Source of the DNA: Paragorgia papillata | Taxonomy: Eukaryota; Cnidaria; Anthozoa; Scleralcyonacea; Coralliidae | Direction: 5' to 3' | Length of the DNA: 64,000 bases | NCBI GenBank assembly: GCA_035771165.1 | Contig: JAWNZC010000112.1 | Span: forward strand, 627,001 to 691,000 | Shown here: one piece after another, positions 14,501-25,548 of the stretch | Numbering within the stretch: the first letter of the stretch is position 1 | How the letters are laid out: each line of letters starts with the position of its first letter | Made by a program: the position numbers and the translations under genes | The notes under the pieces: generated by a model | Database searches by the model: none | What the model saw: only the letters and a program-made list of their open reading frames with translations | What the model was told of the DNA's origin: nothing

Positions 14501-14723
14501 CAGCCAAAATTTTGTCATTTTGGCAACAATTGTGATGACCAGTCAATTTGACCGATGTAGTTCTGACGGTCTGAAAACAAGCATGGTCACAGTAGTCACC
14601 AATTGTCAGTAGCATTGAAACATGTCACGACAATATTATACTTCAGTAAGGAGTTGAGACTAGCAAATATGAATGGAGACTAATACTATCCATTCATAAG
14701 TGCAATTGCAATATATATATATA

Positions 14724-15120
14724 CCGTATTTGATCGGTTAAGTGCCCACCCCCCTGGACCATAATTTTCACCAAAAGAAGGGGGTGGGTGCTTATGCGAG
14801 CAATGGGCACTTACGTGGGCATCTGGGTGCTAAACGTGCAGACACTGGGACCAATGAACACAGAAATTCAAAATGGTGCACATCTAAACGAAGACTGGCA
14901 CACATCTAAATTTTGCCACTCACACATTAAAACTATCAAAAATAATTCCTTAAAACACAAAAAATATGGAAATTTTATTGTTGAGAAGCAAACAAGTTCT
15001 TTGTGAAAACACCAGTACAAAGTGTAAGTCAAATTTTAATAATACACTTAAACAAACTTTTATTCCAAAAAGGGGGGTGGGTGCTTTCCCAAACATGGGC
15101 ACTTAACCAGTCAAATACAG
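14724..15120. mobile_element. Pogo-like MITE, 397 bp, TA target duplication
   Basis: The ends CCGTATTTGATCGGTTAAG and, inverted, CTGTATTTGACTGGTTAAG form terminal inverted repeats flanked by TA on both sides. Both ends continue into GTGCCCA and C-rich words. End sequence and TA duplication match the larger pogo element at 15261-17282 in style (TATTTNNTCG.TTAAG). It carries no transposase and would need one in trans. It lies in an intron of the CACTA relic. Confidence 0.8.
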
Positions 15121-15510
15121 TATATATATATATAAAAATACATATAATTGATCATAAAATAAATTCTAACATTCCATGTTCATTACTTCATTCAACGTTT
15201 CGGGGCATGCCACTTTATATATAATCTTGATAAAGGGGCAATCATAGTTATTTTATAGTACTGTATTTCCTCGATTAAGCGCCCCACCTCGAATAAGCGC
15301 CCCCCGTAGACCTTGATTTTTTAAATAAGCACCCCCCTCGATTAAGCCCCCCTCAAATAAGCGCCCCCCTCAAATAAGCGCCCCCCTCAAATAAGCGCCC
15401 CCTCTACATACTAGTTTAAATTACAACGCAAGTTTCTAGAAACACTTTCTTTTTTAATTGAAAATCATTCAGATTTATATCCATGTGCCTGTACATTTCT
15501 TTCGCTTTCA

Positions 15511-15888
15511 TCAGCTCCACGTGTAACTTGCAATTCTTAAGTGTTCTGTTCTAGCGCGATATGCACATGGAACGACTAATCCATTTTCGCGTTTCCTTGC
15601 ACCAGTCACTTCTGCTGTGAGGGAATTATTGTCTCTTGACGTCAGGAAACATTTCACCAGGAAAGAAATTTCTATTGGAATATGTCCTACAAGTTCATAC
15701 TCCTCTTCTCCATTGTCAATCTTTTCTATTTTGTCTTTGAAAATTCCAATTGAATTTAAGTCGTGGAAGCGAGCTTCGGCCCGATTATCTGGCATACATA
15801 AAAGCTTCTCGCCTATTTCGGGTCGCCAGGCTTGCTTGTAAACATGATGGCCTCTTATAACACTCTCAAAACACACTTCATATGCCAT
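15511..15888 (-). CDS. HIRAN-like domain protein inside the pogo element, 125 aa
   Basis: The 125-residue product from the ATG at 15888 resembles the HIRAN-like module common in invertebrate hypothetical proteins. It has an early VIRGHHVYKQAW block, a central acidic stretch with GEEEYELVGHIP, then a KCFL...LTAEVTGARK block and a VVPC motif near the C terminus. HIRAN domains are known as DNA 3'-end recognition modules of SNF2-type enzymes; whether this small protein binds DNA is inference. It is transcribed away from the pogo transposase, with about 260 bp between the two starts, and lies inside the same terminal repeats, so it may be cargo or a fixed second gene of this pogo family. The frame is intact. 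The upstream extension begins only with a TTG, so the ATG was chosen. Confidence 0.6.
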   Translation of the reverse strand: MAYEVCFESVIRGHHVYKQAWRPEIGEKLLCMPDNRAEARFHDLNSIGIFKDKIEKIDNGEEEYELVGHIPIEISFLVKCFLTSRDNNSLTAEVTGARKRENGLVVPCAYRARTEHLRIASYTWS

Positions 15889-16149
15889 TTTTCCATTTTG
15901 GTACACCGTCAACGCGAGCCATCTTGTCGGTCAAAAGGACAACGATTATTACCTGACACCAGCGATATATGCGATAAGAGTCTAAAATGCATGCGTTTCC
16001 GCTTGTGTTGACAGATAAAGTGACGAAACGTCAAAAATTGTTGTCACCCACTTTTTGTATTCAGGTTACATGACAAAATCCTTTTCCTGTTCAGTGTTAA
16101 AATTTACCAGCAAGTACGAACAAAGAAAACCGAAGTTAACCTTATAAAT

Positions 16150-17001
16150 ATGGCAACAAATCAGGAAGCAGAGACGAGTCATTCTCACAAAGATTGTAAA
16201 CTGAAAAGTTACAATATTGAATATAAATGGGATGCTGTGGTGTTTGCTGAAACACATGGAAATCGTGCTACGGCTAAGAAATTTGGTATCGCCGTGAAAA
16301 GGGTTCGCGAATGGAGGAAACAGAAAGAGAAGTTGCAGGAAATGAAGGCAAGCGCAACTGGACGAAAGCGAGCTCGACTAGACGGAGGAGGAAGAAAGAC
16401 AAAACTAAACGAATTAGAAGACGAACTGCTGGAATGGGTTTTAGATCGAAGGAGTAAAGGACTTCATGTTTCACGAAAGTTAATCATGCGCAAAGCCTTG
16501 TTGCTAAAAGATTCTGACAAGCATTTCTTGGTTGAAGAATTTACAGCAAGCAGAGGTTGGCTTGAGAAATTTATGAAACGGAATGGCTTAAGTCTTCGAA
16601 GAAAAACGACTCAAGCGCAGCAAGACCCGAGCTACCTCATCGACAAACTTGTGGCTTATGTATTGCAAGTGAGACAACTGTTTCGAATGAACTTATACCA
16701 ACCAAGCGATGTGGTTTCCATGGACGAAACAGCTGTTTGGGCTGATATGCTTTCAGATACCACAGTTGACCGCACTGGCGTTAAGTCAGTGAGAAGTGAA
16801 GATGGTCTAATCCACTGTTTCAAGGAAAATCAACCTTGCAAAGCTGGAGCTGACCGGTTAAGAGTTCTAGCAAGCACTATTGACGACAACCAAGACAATC
16901 CATTCGAGAACGTCACAGACTCTGATGTCAACGATGCTGCACCAGTACTGGCACTTTTAGAGTCTGATGGAGAAGATAATGAATTGATTGATGTAGAATA
17001 G
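16150..17001 (+). pseudogene. Pogo/Tigger transposase with internal deletion of the catalytic domain, 283 aa
   Basis: Residues about 20-60 form a Psq-type helix-turn-helix (RATAKKFGIAVKRVREW). Residues 80-152 form a CENP-B/Tc5-type DNA-binding domain (ELLEWVLDRRSKGLHVSRK...GWLEKFMKRNGLSLRRKT). Residues 184-196 start a DDE_1 domain with MDETAVW, where D192 would be the first catalytic residue. After residue 215 the text jumps to an acidic C-terminal tail, so the second and third catalytic acids and most of DDE_1 are absent. The product could still bind the element's ends but should not catalyse transposition. The frame itself is open, which suggests a clean internal deletion. ATG at 16150 follows CTTATAAAT. 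Confidence 0.85.
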
Positions 17002-18499
17002 GATTGTAGAGCATATTTTAGTAAACTTTTTTCATTCTTTTGTTTTCTTAAAAGTTTTGTTGAAGTTACCGCGTGCAGTTACCGCGACTGACAATATATA
17101 AACAAACCGTAAATGTTCGTTTTTGTTGTTAAACTTTGGTTATCGTTAGATACTCTCTTGTATTTTTCTTGGAAAATAACTTTCTTATTTTTGACATGAT
17201 TTTGTATATTTTGTAATAAGCGCCCCTCCTTTTAGTCTCAAAATTAATAAGTGCCCCGGGGCGCTTAATCGAGGAAATATGGTATGTCTTACTAAGGTTT
17301 GCAAAAACTGAAGTCTCACCTTGCTGTAAATTATAATCTTCGTTGCTCTCACATTGACCACTAGAATCAAGCACGTTTATATCCCCAAAGTCTGATTCTG
17401 TGTACGAGCCTTCTTCATCCGATGAAATGGAATCACCACGTTTCTTCCAGGTACCTCTTTCCACGTCAAAGAACAACTTAACGTGCTGGCGATATGTTCT
17501 CAAAACAACATAATCTTCACAATGATCGCAGTACTTTCTCTTCGTACCACTACAACTTTCCGCCATTTTTCCCGCCAAGCAGGCCAACAAAGAGTTTTCC
17601 GAGTAATCGCCGAGTAATCACCGAGTAATCAATGATCGATTGTATTTGATTTGAACTTTGTCGGCAATGGTCAGGTGCCACAAGTTTCGGCGGTATTAAT
17701 GTATTATTTAAAACTGCCTTTGAACCTTCGTCCAAGCACAGTATAATAACTATGTCTAGACTCCCAGCAAACAAGCGCTCGAAACAACCTGCACATTCTC
17801 AGGCTCGTTGAACACGGACAAGTGAATTGCCAAGGCCTAGTGACAATGTCAATGAAGAGCAAAACAACGTCAGTCGACTGGCAGCGACCTCGTCAACAAG
17901 AAGAGGAGAGCAAACCTCTACACCTTTATCTGCTCAAACCAGGAACGAAGTGCCACATTGTGGTGAAAATCAGCTTGGAAACCAAGAAACTCCTAGCCCA
18001 AGAACAGGAACTTCTGTATCTCCAAGCTCTTCGGCCTTATCCACAGCAACTATTTCAACGCCGGGACAAGAAAATATGCGAATTTTCCAAACACCTCGAG
18101 TCCCGCAGTCAGGACATTACGAAGGCAGAGATATCCTTGCTCCCATCAGACTACATTACAGTGCTGAAATTTATAATCAGGACAATGTTGCACATGAGAA
18201 CGACGTAAACACTCAGGTGGAAAGTGGAAACTTCGAAAAGAAGTTCGCGAATTTCATGACACGACAAGCCGAATTTAATGAGCAGCTATGGCGATCATTT
18301 CTACAGAAACCTGGAGACTCACTACAGTGTCGGAAAAAAAACGCGGCTCCCAAAACCTCTGACGGTAAAGTTAATAATTTTATTGCCCATTTACTAATAA
18401 TTTCGCTATATAAATGTTAGTAAAACAGACCATTACATATATAAATTTACACAATTTATTAATTTGGTTTTGGTTTGACTATTTTTGGCCAATTTTCCA

Positions 18500-19690
18500 C
18501 TGTTATTTGCAAATTGCTCAAGCCAACTTGTCAATCAACATTGCAATGCTGCATGGGAATATTGCAATGTAGCTCGCAAGAGAACACCCAGTTTGACTGT
18601 AATTATTTACAGTTGCAGCAAAATAACTGCAACTGGTCTCACAACAATGTTGTGTTGTACATGTAAGTTGAGGACTGTTGTTGTTGTAAGTTTATTTGCT
18701 GGACTGTTATATATTCCTTTTACAGAATCATCCTCATATCCATGAGAGGATGTGCAGTATTTCATACAAATTAACAAATAAATTCCATTTTGCCATTGTC
18801 TCTTCAGTTATAGATGCACAGATGATGTCACAATACGGTAAGAACAACGAGACAAAGTCGAGGGGGTTACTGATGTTTTTACCACATTGTGACTTCTTTG
18901 CACACATCCTCTCAAGGATAAGCATTAAAGTTATCAAGAGAATATCTCTAATGTTTCTCTGAGAATGATTCTGTAAAAGGAATTTATGACAGTCCAGCAA
19001 ATATAGACCATAGCTAATGACCAATGAAAACTTGCATAGCACTCAGGTTATTGTATAATCTATTATAGAATCATCCTCAGAGAAACTCCCATGAGCAATG
19101 TACATGTAAGAGCGGTTGTATTCGCTGGCTACATAGAAACCTAAGAGAAAATGTTCATGATTTTCCAACACTGCCGAAGTCAACAGAAAATGTATTAATT
19201 CAAGGGGGATTTGAACTCACAGCTTTAGGATTCCGTTCTGCCACTCTACCTGTTGAGCTATCGAGCCAACAGGCCAGGGGTTGGATGCAAGTTTTTAAAC
19301 AAGATATTCTTGGGATATTAGTTACAGTCAAACCGGATGTTCTCTTGTGTGCTACTTAGCTACATTGCAATATTGTTCTGCAACATACTTGCAAACATCT
19401 ACCTGTAGTGAAGATTCTTCAGCAGATTTCCTTAAAGGCTCCTCTTTATTTCAAGAAAATACAAACTCGTATTTAAAATATCACTTCTGTGTTAGTAAGA
19501 AGTACATTCTGCTGTGTAAATAGCAGTTTAAATAAGAAAATGTTGAATTTCTGATATAAATCATCTGGAAATGCTTTCAAGTTGCTCAGACCTACTTGTC
19601 AATCAACATTGCAATGTTGTTGCATGGGAATATTGCAATGTAGTGTGCAAGAGAACACCCGGTTTGATTGTAACACTTATCCATGAGAGG
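18500..19690. repeat. Inverted and direct repeats within an intron (SINE/fold-back-like)
   Basis: A segment with CTTGTCAATCAACATTGCAA at about 18525 is repeated directly near 19590, each followed by CATGGGAATATTGCAATGTAG and AAGAGAACACCC. Between them the text AGCAAATATAGACC and TCCTTTTACAGAATCA (about 18700-18745) recurs inverted at about 18965-19010, with GAGAGGATGTGCA near 18745 matching TGCACACATCCTCTC near 18899. These look like overlapping dispersed repeats rather than a gene. Confidence 0.6.
19201..19268 (-). repeat. tRNA-like SINE head (minus strand)
   Basis: The reverse strand reads GGCTCGATAGCTCAACAGG (A-box region) and later GTGAGTTCAAATCCCCC (B-box region), the layout of a tRNA or tRNA-derived SINE. 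A similar plus-strand sequence lies at 19874-19947. The anticodon arm does not fold cleanly by eye, so a SINE is preferred. Confidence 0.5.
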
Positions 19691-19873
19691 AATATATTGC
19701 AGTGTTTCAATTATATTACAGAATCAGCCTCAGTAATACATGATTGACAAGAACTTTTCCATGATTATCTACATTGAAACACTGCACATCCTCTCTTGGA
19801 TAAGGATTAAGTTGTCATGCAAATATATCCTGCACTTAAATATAATGGCTAAAAGCTTACCTGCTATCCCTGT

Positions 19874-19947
19874 TAGCTTTATAGCTCAACAGGTAGAGCG
19901 GGGGACCAGAATCCTGAAGGTGTGAGTTCAAATCCCGCTCGAGTCAA
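19874..19947 (+). repeat. tRNA-like SINE head (plus strand)
   Basis: ATAGCTCAACAGGTAGAGC (A box and D arm) is followed 25 bases on by GTGAGTTCAAATCCCGCTC (T arm with B box). It is the counterpart of the minus-strand copy at 19201-19268. A bona fide tRNA would need a covariance-model check. Confidence 0.5.
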
Positions 19948-20549
19948 CACATTTTTTATTGACTTTGGTATTGTAAGAATTGAAATTCATGAAAATTTTC
20001 TTGTCATATTCCTAACAGCATTGTATAGTTTCCTTTTGGTTCCCCAATTGTAAATTTGTAACGAGTAATAAGATATTGAGTCTTAAGTAAAGGGTCTTCT
20101 AATTTCCCCTAAGTTTCCCCTGACTTTTAAAGTTAATTTGTCTCTAACACATTTTTTTTTAAATACAGGCCACTGTTAGAGATGTTTATAAACATCTAGC
20201 TGATAATGATGGAAACTAAGTCTCCTGGGATTTCTCAAAAACGTATACTGTACTTGTTTTTATAAATTGAAAATGTCATTGGGTGGTAATACTCTATTAC
20301 ATACATGCATGTTCCCATGCAGGCATGCAATACGATACACTTAGCTCATTTTATTTCATTTCATTTTGATGAACTGTATACTATATTCATTAATTTCTGT
20401 CTTTTAAAGTTTTGCAGATGATGAAAATAAGAATGCTAATCAGCTTCTCATGGATGGTGTGAAAAGCATGGACAATATTACTTCAGGCCATATCATCAGA
20501 GGTATAGTAACTACAATGAAAAAGACTTATTTCATAAAAATATTTGTTT

Positions 20550-20620
20550 GGCTGTGTGCTGAACAGGCTGTGTGCTGAACAGGCTGTGTGCTGAACAGGC
20601 TGTGTGCTGAACAGGCTGTG
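20550..20620 (+). repeat. 16-bp tandem repeat, about four copies
   Basis: The unit GGCTGTGTGCTGAACA is repeated head to tail four times, with a partial fifth copy. It abuts a degenerate tRNA-like sequence on the minus strand (about 20641-20712, with GGTTCAATGGTTAGAGC and CAGGATCGAGGCC words). This is intronic to the unknown plus-strand gene. Confidence 0.9.
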
Positions 20621-20907
20621 TCAATCCATCATTTCTGAGCTCTAACCAGGCCTCGATCCTGCAACATTGTGAATGCTGGCCAGATGCTCTAACCATTGAA
20701 CCACTATAACTCAGATGACAGAGCAAGGTTAATTAGCCACCTCAGTTCTAGTGGATTCGAGCATCTGGTGGATTAGAGCATTCAGAAGGTTGCGTGTTGT
20801 TTGATCAGCAAACAACCAAAGCTTGTTCCATAAACAACCAAACAACTATACAAACATCAAGTTGCAATTTCTCAAACTTACCTAACATTAGTCTTGTTAA
20901 CAGTATA

Positions 20908-21312
20908 CCGTATTTACTCGTTTAAGCGCCGCCCCCGATTAAGCGCCGCCCCGATTAAGCGCCACATATGAGAGCAAAAATATTAAAGAGCGCCGCCCTC
21001 GAATAAGCGCCGAACTTATTCACAACAATGCGGCGCATAATCGAAGCACCGTCAGACAGAATTGTTCGAGAAGCCCAACTAAAAAACAACTACAGTACAT
21101 CTCAATCTTAAATCAGCCTCGGAAATTTATTCTCCTGTATTACAGTGTTTTAAGTTCAAAGTGAGTATATTTCAATGCTGTTTTGTTGTTAACATTTCTT
21201 GTTATCGTTTACAAATAAAATAATTTTTAAAGAGCGCCGCCCTCAAATAAGCGCCGTATCCAAAACACTAAAAATTTAAAGAGCCCCGCGGCTCTTAAAC
21301 AAGTAAATACAG
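20908..21312. mobile_element. Pogo-like MITE, 405 bp, TA target duplication
   Basis: Ends CCGTATTTACTCGTTTAAGC and, inverted, CTGTATTTACTTGTTTAAGA are flanked by TA (20906-20907 and 21313-21314). GCGCCGCC words recur near both ends, as AAGCGCCCC does in the element at 15261-17282. It has no coding capacity and belongs to the same broad pogo-like group as the other two elements. It lies in an intron of the unknown plus-strand gene. Confidence 0.82.
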
Positions 21313-23707
21313 TACGTGTAACAGTGTATTCAAATGGTTGATTGTGACATTACTATGCCTAGTTTATAGTACGGAAAAAAAAAAGTATTCTGTTTCTGGT
21401 CAGTGGGTCTGTCCAGAATTGACGCGGCGACGCAGCTTTTTTTTTTCCAAAATTTTTTTTTTCAATGGCTCACCGCCAGATGTCAAAGTTCCATCACAGA
21501 TCGATTCGAAAGCTGTGAGAAGACTAGACGATCCATCACAAGGGACAATGCTGAAAGGACGTTCAATTTTCATCCTGCAGACAATTGACACTGCAGAAAT
21601 CAGTGGCATACAGTATTAAACCCACACGAATACCACACGAATAAACAGAACAAACGTTTTAAACACGCATCAGTGGTCGCCATTGTTGTCGGTGAGGGTG
21701 TCGATGCCCACAAACACGCAACTGGTGCAATTTGGCGTCATTTTCAAATATCACGAGTAGTGTAAATCCTTAATTGTACGAGCAAAATCATGATTACTCA
21801 TTTATTATATGCATGACAAAATTACGACACGTACGCTTCGTACTCACTCACGCCTTTAAAAACATCTTGTTTCATTACTTGACAAGAAACATTTTCACTC
21901 TGGGTGTTCTCCGTACTCATTCAAAATATTTACATGGAATTTTTAGTTCATAGTGTACCACAAGTCGTTGGAAATGTGAAATCTTTCCATTGCAGAATCG
22001 GCTATCGCCTCGTGCCTCTACTCAACTTCTTTCGTGTTCAAATGACGTCAAACGTGCCTATGCACGGAGCTTTATCTTTTATTTGTTAAACAGAGACACG
22101 TTTGACTTTGTTTTTTAGCTGCGATGCGTACTCACTTCTGAACGAAGAAACACAAAGCAAATATATGAAGCCCAGGAAGTTAGACAAAGTATGCCTTGAA
22201 AAGCAGAGAGTTAGGAGTCGAATGAATACGGTAAGTAATGTAGATTGAACTATATATATATATGTGCATACAGTAGTACTAAAAACAGTGTTTTCTCTTT
22301 TGAATAACGTTTATTTACCGGTAGCCATGGGCCATAGCCGTTGCTGCCTTGGTTAAATTTAACCCCTGCGGGATTATTATTTCATTTGGGTTAATGTAAA
22401 TAGTTTACTGCCAAGAATCGCCCCACGTCGTATCACTATATCAACTGAGGGCAAAATAAACCCTTTTACACATTTTCCTCCATTATTTTCTAGTCTAAGA
22501 AATATTTTAAGAAAAGTAAAAAAAGATTTATTTTTTAAATTAATAAATACATCGATAATAACATGCATTTCTGTGATTATTCGTAATGACCTCGTATGTG
22601 TCCGATTATCGATCACGATGCGCACTAGAAACCACTGCTCTATTTTTGTGGGACAATGGAAAAAAGAAAATTCAATAGTATTAAAATATTACAGTCGAGT
22701 GCTGCGTGGGCGAATGTTAGGATATATAAGATCTTTTGAATAACGGATATTGACGTATTATTCTCTGTTTAACTCTCAAATTTTTTTGTTTTTTTATTTG
22801 ATATAGAAACGCTTGTTACGGAAGAAAGCTCTAGAACTTTCTACATCTGTAGCCGGTGAGGCTAAAGAGAAATACAAAGAGGTCCTAACCATTGATTATA
22901 TGTCATCGGAGCACTCTGTGTCCGACAATTCTGATAATCCTGCAGAAGACTTGGATTCTGGCTCAGATGTGGAAGACATTGCGAAGGAAAAGAAGTTCTC
23001 CGTAATGAAACTTGGATGACGGAGTGAAGAGGCAAATAAATTAATGGCCACCCTGGACAAAAAGGTCTCCAGAAAGAGAGGTTCGAAGCGAAACAGCATG
23101 CGTTACGGAAGAATTGCTGGCCCGTTGTCTTCCTGCTCGGCTCCTTTAGATGCCCCAGCATGGGCCTTACGTGAACCGCGATAATAAATAATAATAAGAC
23201 TTGGGGCCGGTTGTACGAAGTCCGGATAGCCTATTCGCCTATTCTGTGGATAAGTCCTAGCAAGTGAACAGAGCCATACATGCTTTGAACATCCGAATAT
23301 AAATGTTATCTGCCGAATAGCACTATTAGGTAGGTAACTGGCTATTTGACAAATAAACTTTAATTCGGTTGTTCAATGCATGAGTAGTGCTGTTCAATCA
23401 CTTGGACTTATCCGCCGGATAAGCTATCCCAGCTCTTTTTCCACTACTCACAGGAACTAGCTCGCGGCGGCAAGTTATTGCATCTAAATACGACGAATAA
23501 ACTTAGTTCGTTTTAATTAGACGCAAGTACTCGCTGCAGACCAGTTCCTGTGATTAATGAAAAGCGGGCTTAAGTGCAAGAAACATTGTTTGTTGGAATA
23601 GTTTCGCTTCATTCATGTCGACAAATTGCAGTAAAATTAGTTTGAAATTTTTTTTCTAATTGAAACGATAACATTATATTGCTTTCAAAACGGGTACATT
23701 TCTTAAG

Positions 23708-23997
23708 GTCGTGGCAATAGAAGCGTTACGGAAAATATTGAGCAGTTCATTTCCTAACTTTTACCAATTCATTTCATAAGTTCCTCGAAAAAACTGCTAA
23801 CTTTCTCGAAATTTGACCAGTCATGTTCTGCTTAGTAATTAAGTAACCAATAGGATGAAAGCAGGAAGTGTAAAGTAGTTTGAATTGGCAATTTGTCAAC
23901 GAACTTCATCAACTATTTGAGGAACTCGTCAAATGAATTTGTAGAACTTACGAAATGAACTGCTCGACACTTTTCGGAACGCTTCTATTGCCACGAC
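23708..23997. mobile_element. MITE, 290 bp, ~45-bp terminal inverted repeats
   Basis: GTCGTGGCAATAGAAGCGTT at the left end is matched inverted at the right end (AACGCTTCTATTGCCACGAC differs by one or two bases). The match continues through GAGCAGTTCATTTC. The flanks TTAAG and TGTAA suggest a TA or TTA target duplication. There is no coding content. The superfamily cannot be set by eye. Confidence 0.82.
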
Positions 23998-23999
23998 TG

Positions 24000-24964
24000 T
24001 AATCGTGTGGATGAATGAAAGTATCCCAATGGTTCGTGTATTTGCCTTGACATCGCGGGGGAAAAAACTGCAGTTTTTACCACTGTTTATTGACATATTG
24101 CTGGGCATATTTTTCGTGTATATTTAGCCATGGTCAAACGAGGATGAGATAGTATAAGACAGTTGAAACTCTTACTTTCATTTGACCGCCAACTCCTATT
24201 GACTCCCATCAAATACGAACCTGTACAAATTTTGATGAGAGTCAATGAGAGTTTGGGTTGACTATGATCCTCTGGTTTGACCAGTAGTTGTATAGAATAC
24301 AACCAGGAACTTTCCCAAGTTTTCATAAGGCATTTTCGAAAACTCTTTTCAAACTTATAGTGGGACAAATGTTTTGTTTTGTTTTGTTTTGTTTAATTAT
24401 TGGAATTGTAACAGATCGAGGTAAAAAAAAGTGTGAAATGCCCAATTTGACCATTCAGTGTAAGTAAAGACCAATGCTGGTATAAAATTTGAAGAAAGAT
24501 ATAGTTCAAATACGGGACAGAGAACTTTACATGGATTTTATATCCCAATTGCCTTTGAAAACGCGAATATTTTTTTTCACGCATGGCGGCTTTGAAATCC
24601 TATATGCATGTAAGTCCGCTGTCGAGTATTTTGACGAATTCCCGAACAAAGTAATTATTGTACATATTTTCAAAGTCAAAATCCAAGTACTTTAGTAAAA
24701 AAAATCCAGTCTCCCTCCTGTTTCAAAACAGGATTAAACATTGATTTTGTTTCTTGTTGATAATTCATGCATGATTTGATTGGACGGGAATCATAATTAG
24801 ACATAAAAATGTAAAGTAATGATTGTTATAAAATTCTAGAGACGATTCTAAAAGTGTATGAAAATAACGATTATGCTTATTACAACGTTTTATTTTAAAC
24901 TGACTCGTTGTTCTATTTTATTGTCTATTCTATAGCGGTGTCAAACTCTTAACCTGTTTAATAA
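24000..24964. other. Host DNA, no gene recognised
   Basis: AT-rich DNA with homopolymer runs and only short open frames without motifs. Around 24150-24300 there is a loosely self-complementary stretch (TTTGACCGCCAACTCC, GACTCCCATCA and GAGAGTCAATGAGAG words) that may be an old repeat. Nothing else is supported. Confidence 0.4.
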
Positions 24965-25548
24965 CGCATACGTTAGGGTAAATACGGCATGTTTGACATA
25001 ACATCTTTAAAGGGAAATTCTTTGAAGGCGTTTGGCAACATGTAAATTAGGTAGGGCAAACATTACATTTACTCCTGTTTGATATAACATCTTTAAAGGC
25101 AAATTCAGTCTTTGAACGTGTTTGGCAGCATGTAAATTAGGGCAAACATTTACTCCTGTTGACCTGTTTGATATCAATTATTCCGTAGGAAAATTCAGTC
25201 TTTGCATGACACGTTTGCTAATGCGCAAGTAGTAATAGCAAACATTACATTTACACTAAATTTGGCTACATTTGTCTACAGAGTAAATTCCACATATCCA
25301 TACATTTACTGTTGGCCTGAATATTATGTAAATACAATATATACTTCAAATTTACTTTGAACTAAATCTGTAGTAAATGTATACCAGTGCTTCACATTTA
25401 CACATGTCGGTAAATTAAGCGATAAAACGGCATTCGCCATATTTGATCAGGCTGCAAATATGCGGCAAATACTGAATGTGATTTTGAGTAAATATGTCCA
25501 AATTTTACATCGTATTCACTACTATTGCAAATCCATTTTTTCGTGCCG
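24965..25548. repeat. Tandem repeats and ATTTAC-rich left flank of satellite array B
   Basis: A unit of about 90-100 bp with TTTGA(C/T)ATAACATCTTTAA is repeated from about 24990 and 25077 and, more degenerate, from about 25170, each with GCAAACATT(ACATT)TACTCCTGT words. From about 25230 the text is dense in ATTTAC/GTAAAT and ends in TTTTTTCGTGC just before the first monomer. It mirrors the flank at 7169-7530. Confidence 0.6.

Larger units (their letters stand above)
15261..17282. mobile_element. Pogo/Tigger-like DNA transposon, 2.0 kb, nested in a CACTA intron
   Basis: Ends CTGTATTTCCTCGATTAAGC and, inverted, CCATATTTCCTCGATTAAGC form terminal repeats flanked by TA (15259-15260 and 17283-17284). 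The left end continues into several copies of AAGCGCCCCCC. Inside are a pogo-type transposase frame on the plus strand (16150-17001) and a divergent HIRAN-like frame on the minus strand (15511-15888). The TA duplication is the known signature of the Tc1/mariner/pogo superfamily. Confidence 0.88.
11560..17566 (-). pseudogene. EnSpm/CACTA-type transposase gene relic (Tnp2-like), multi-exon and broken
   Basis: Translated pieces on the minus strand line up as one metazoan EnSpm/CACTA transposase. An N-terminal Cys/His exon (about 17566-17320, with CDHCEDYV) ends at a GTGAGA donor. A small acidic exon (about 14105-14043) is bounded by CAG and GTAAGT. The body follows at 14018-11560. It contains KYVVCRKCNSLY, the conserved ACDLPAIQKVCGF and FHIIDPMHNLF blocks of the Tnp2 superfamily, and the later HTHILECILDYGPVYSFW block. 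The frame shifts near 13842, again at a T homopolymer near 13105, and again near 12690 after an in-frame TAA where the family usually has Gln. The gene is therefore inactive as read. A pogo element sits in its first large intron. The family call is from remembered conservation. Confidence 0.8.
17827..23184 (+). pseudogene. Multi-exon gene of unknown function with a stop in its last exon
   Basis: Coding-like blocks with canonical splice borders lie in order on the plus strand. The first is 17827-18370, Ser/Thr/Gln-rich, ending in an RQAEFNEQLWRSFLQKPG block at a GTAAAG donor. Then come about 20418-20501 (TTTTGCAG to GTATAG), about 22121-22230 (TTTTTTAG to GTAAGT, with basic KPRKLDKVCLEKQRVRSRM) and 22808-23184 (acidic SDNSDNPAEDLDSGSDVED, then RKRGSKRNSMRYGR). 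A TGA at 23017-23019 interrupts the last block, yet the frame stays open to 23182, so it reads as one nonsense change. A possible extra exon is near 20170. No ATG was found for the first block. It starts 260 bp from the divergent CACTA relic and may be its partner gene. I do not recognise a domain. Confidence 0.45.

Noticed and set aside
14217..14615. Minus-strand frames around 14217-14615 as coding exons of the CACTA gene
   Set aside because: The text is repetitive (GTAAAGTGAAGTG-type and GACCAGCCAAAAT-type words) and has no family-like sequence; it is treated as intron or inserted repeat.
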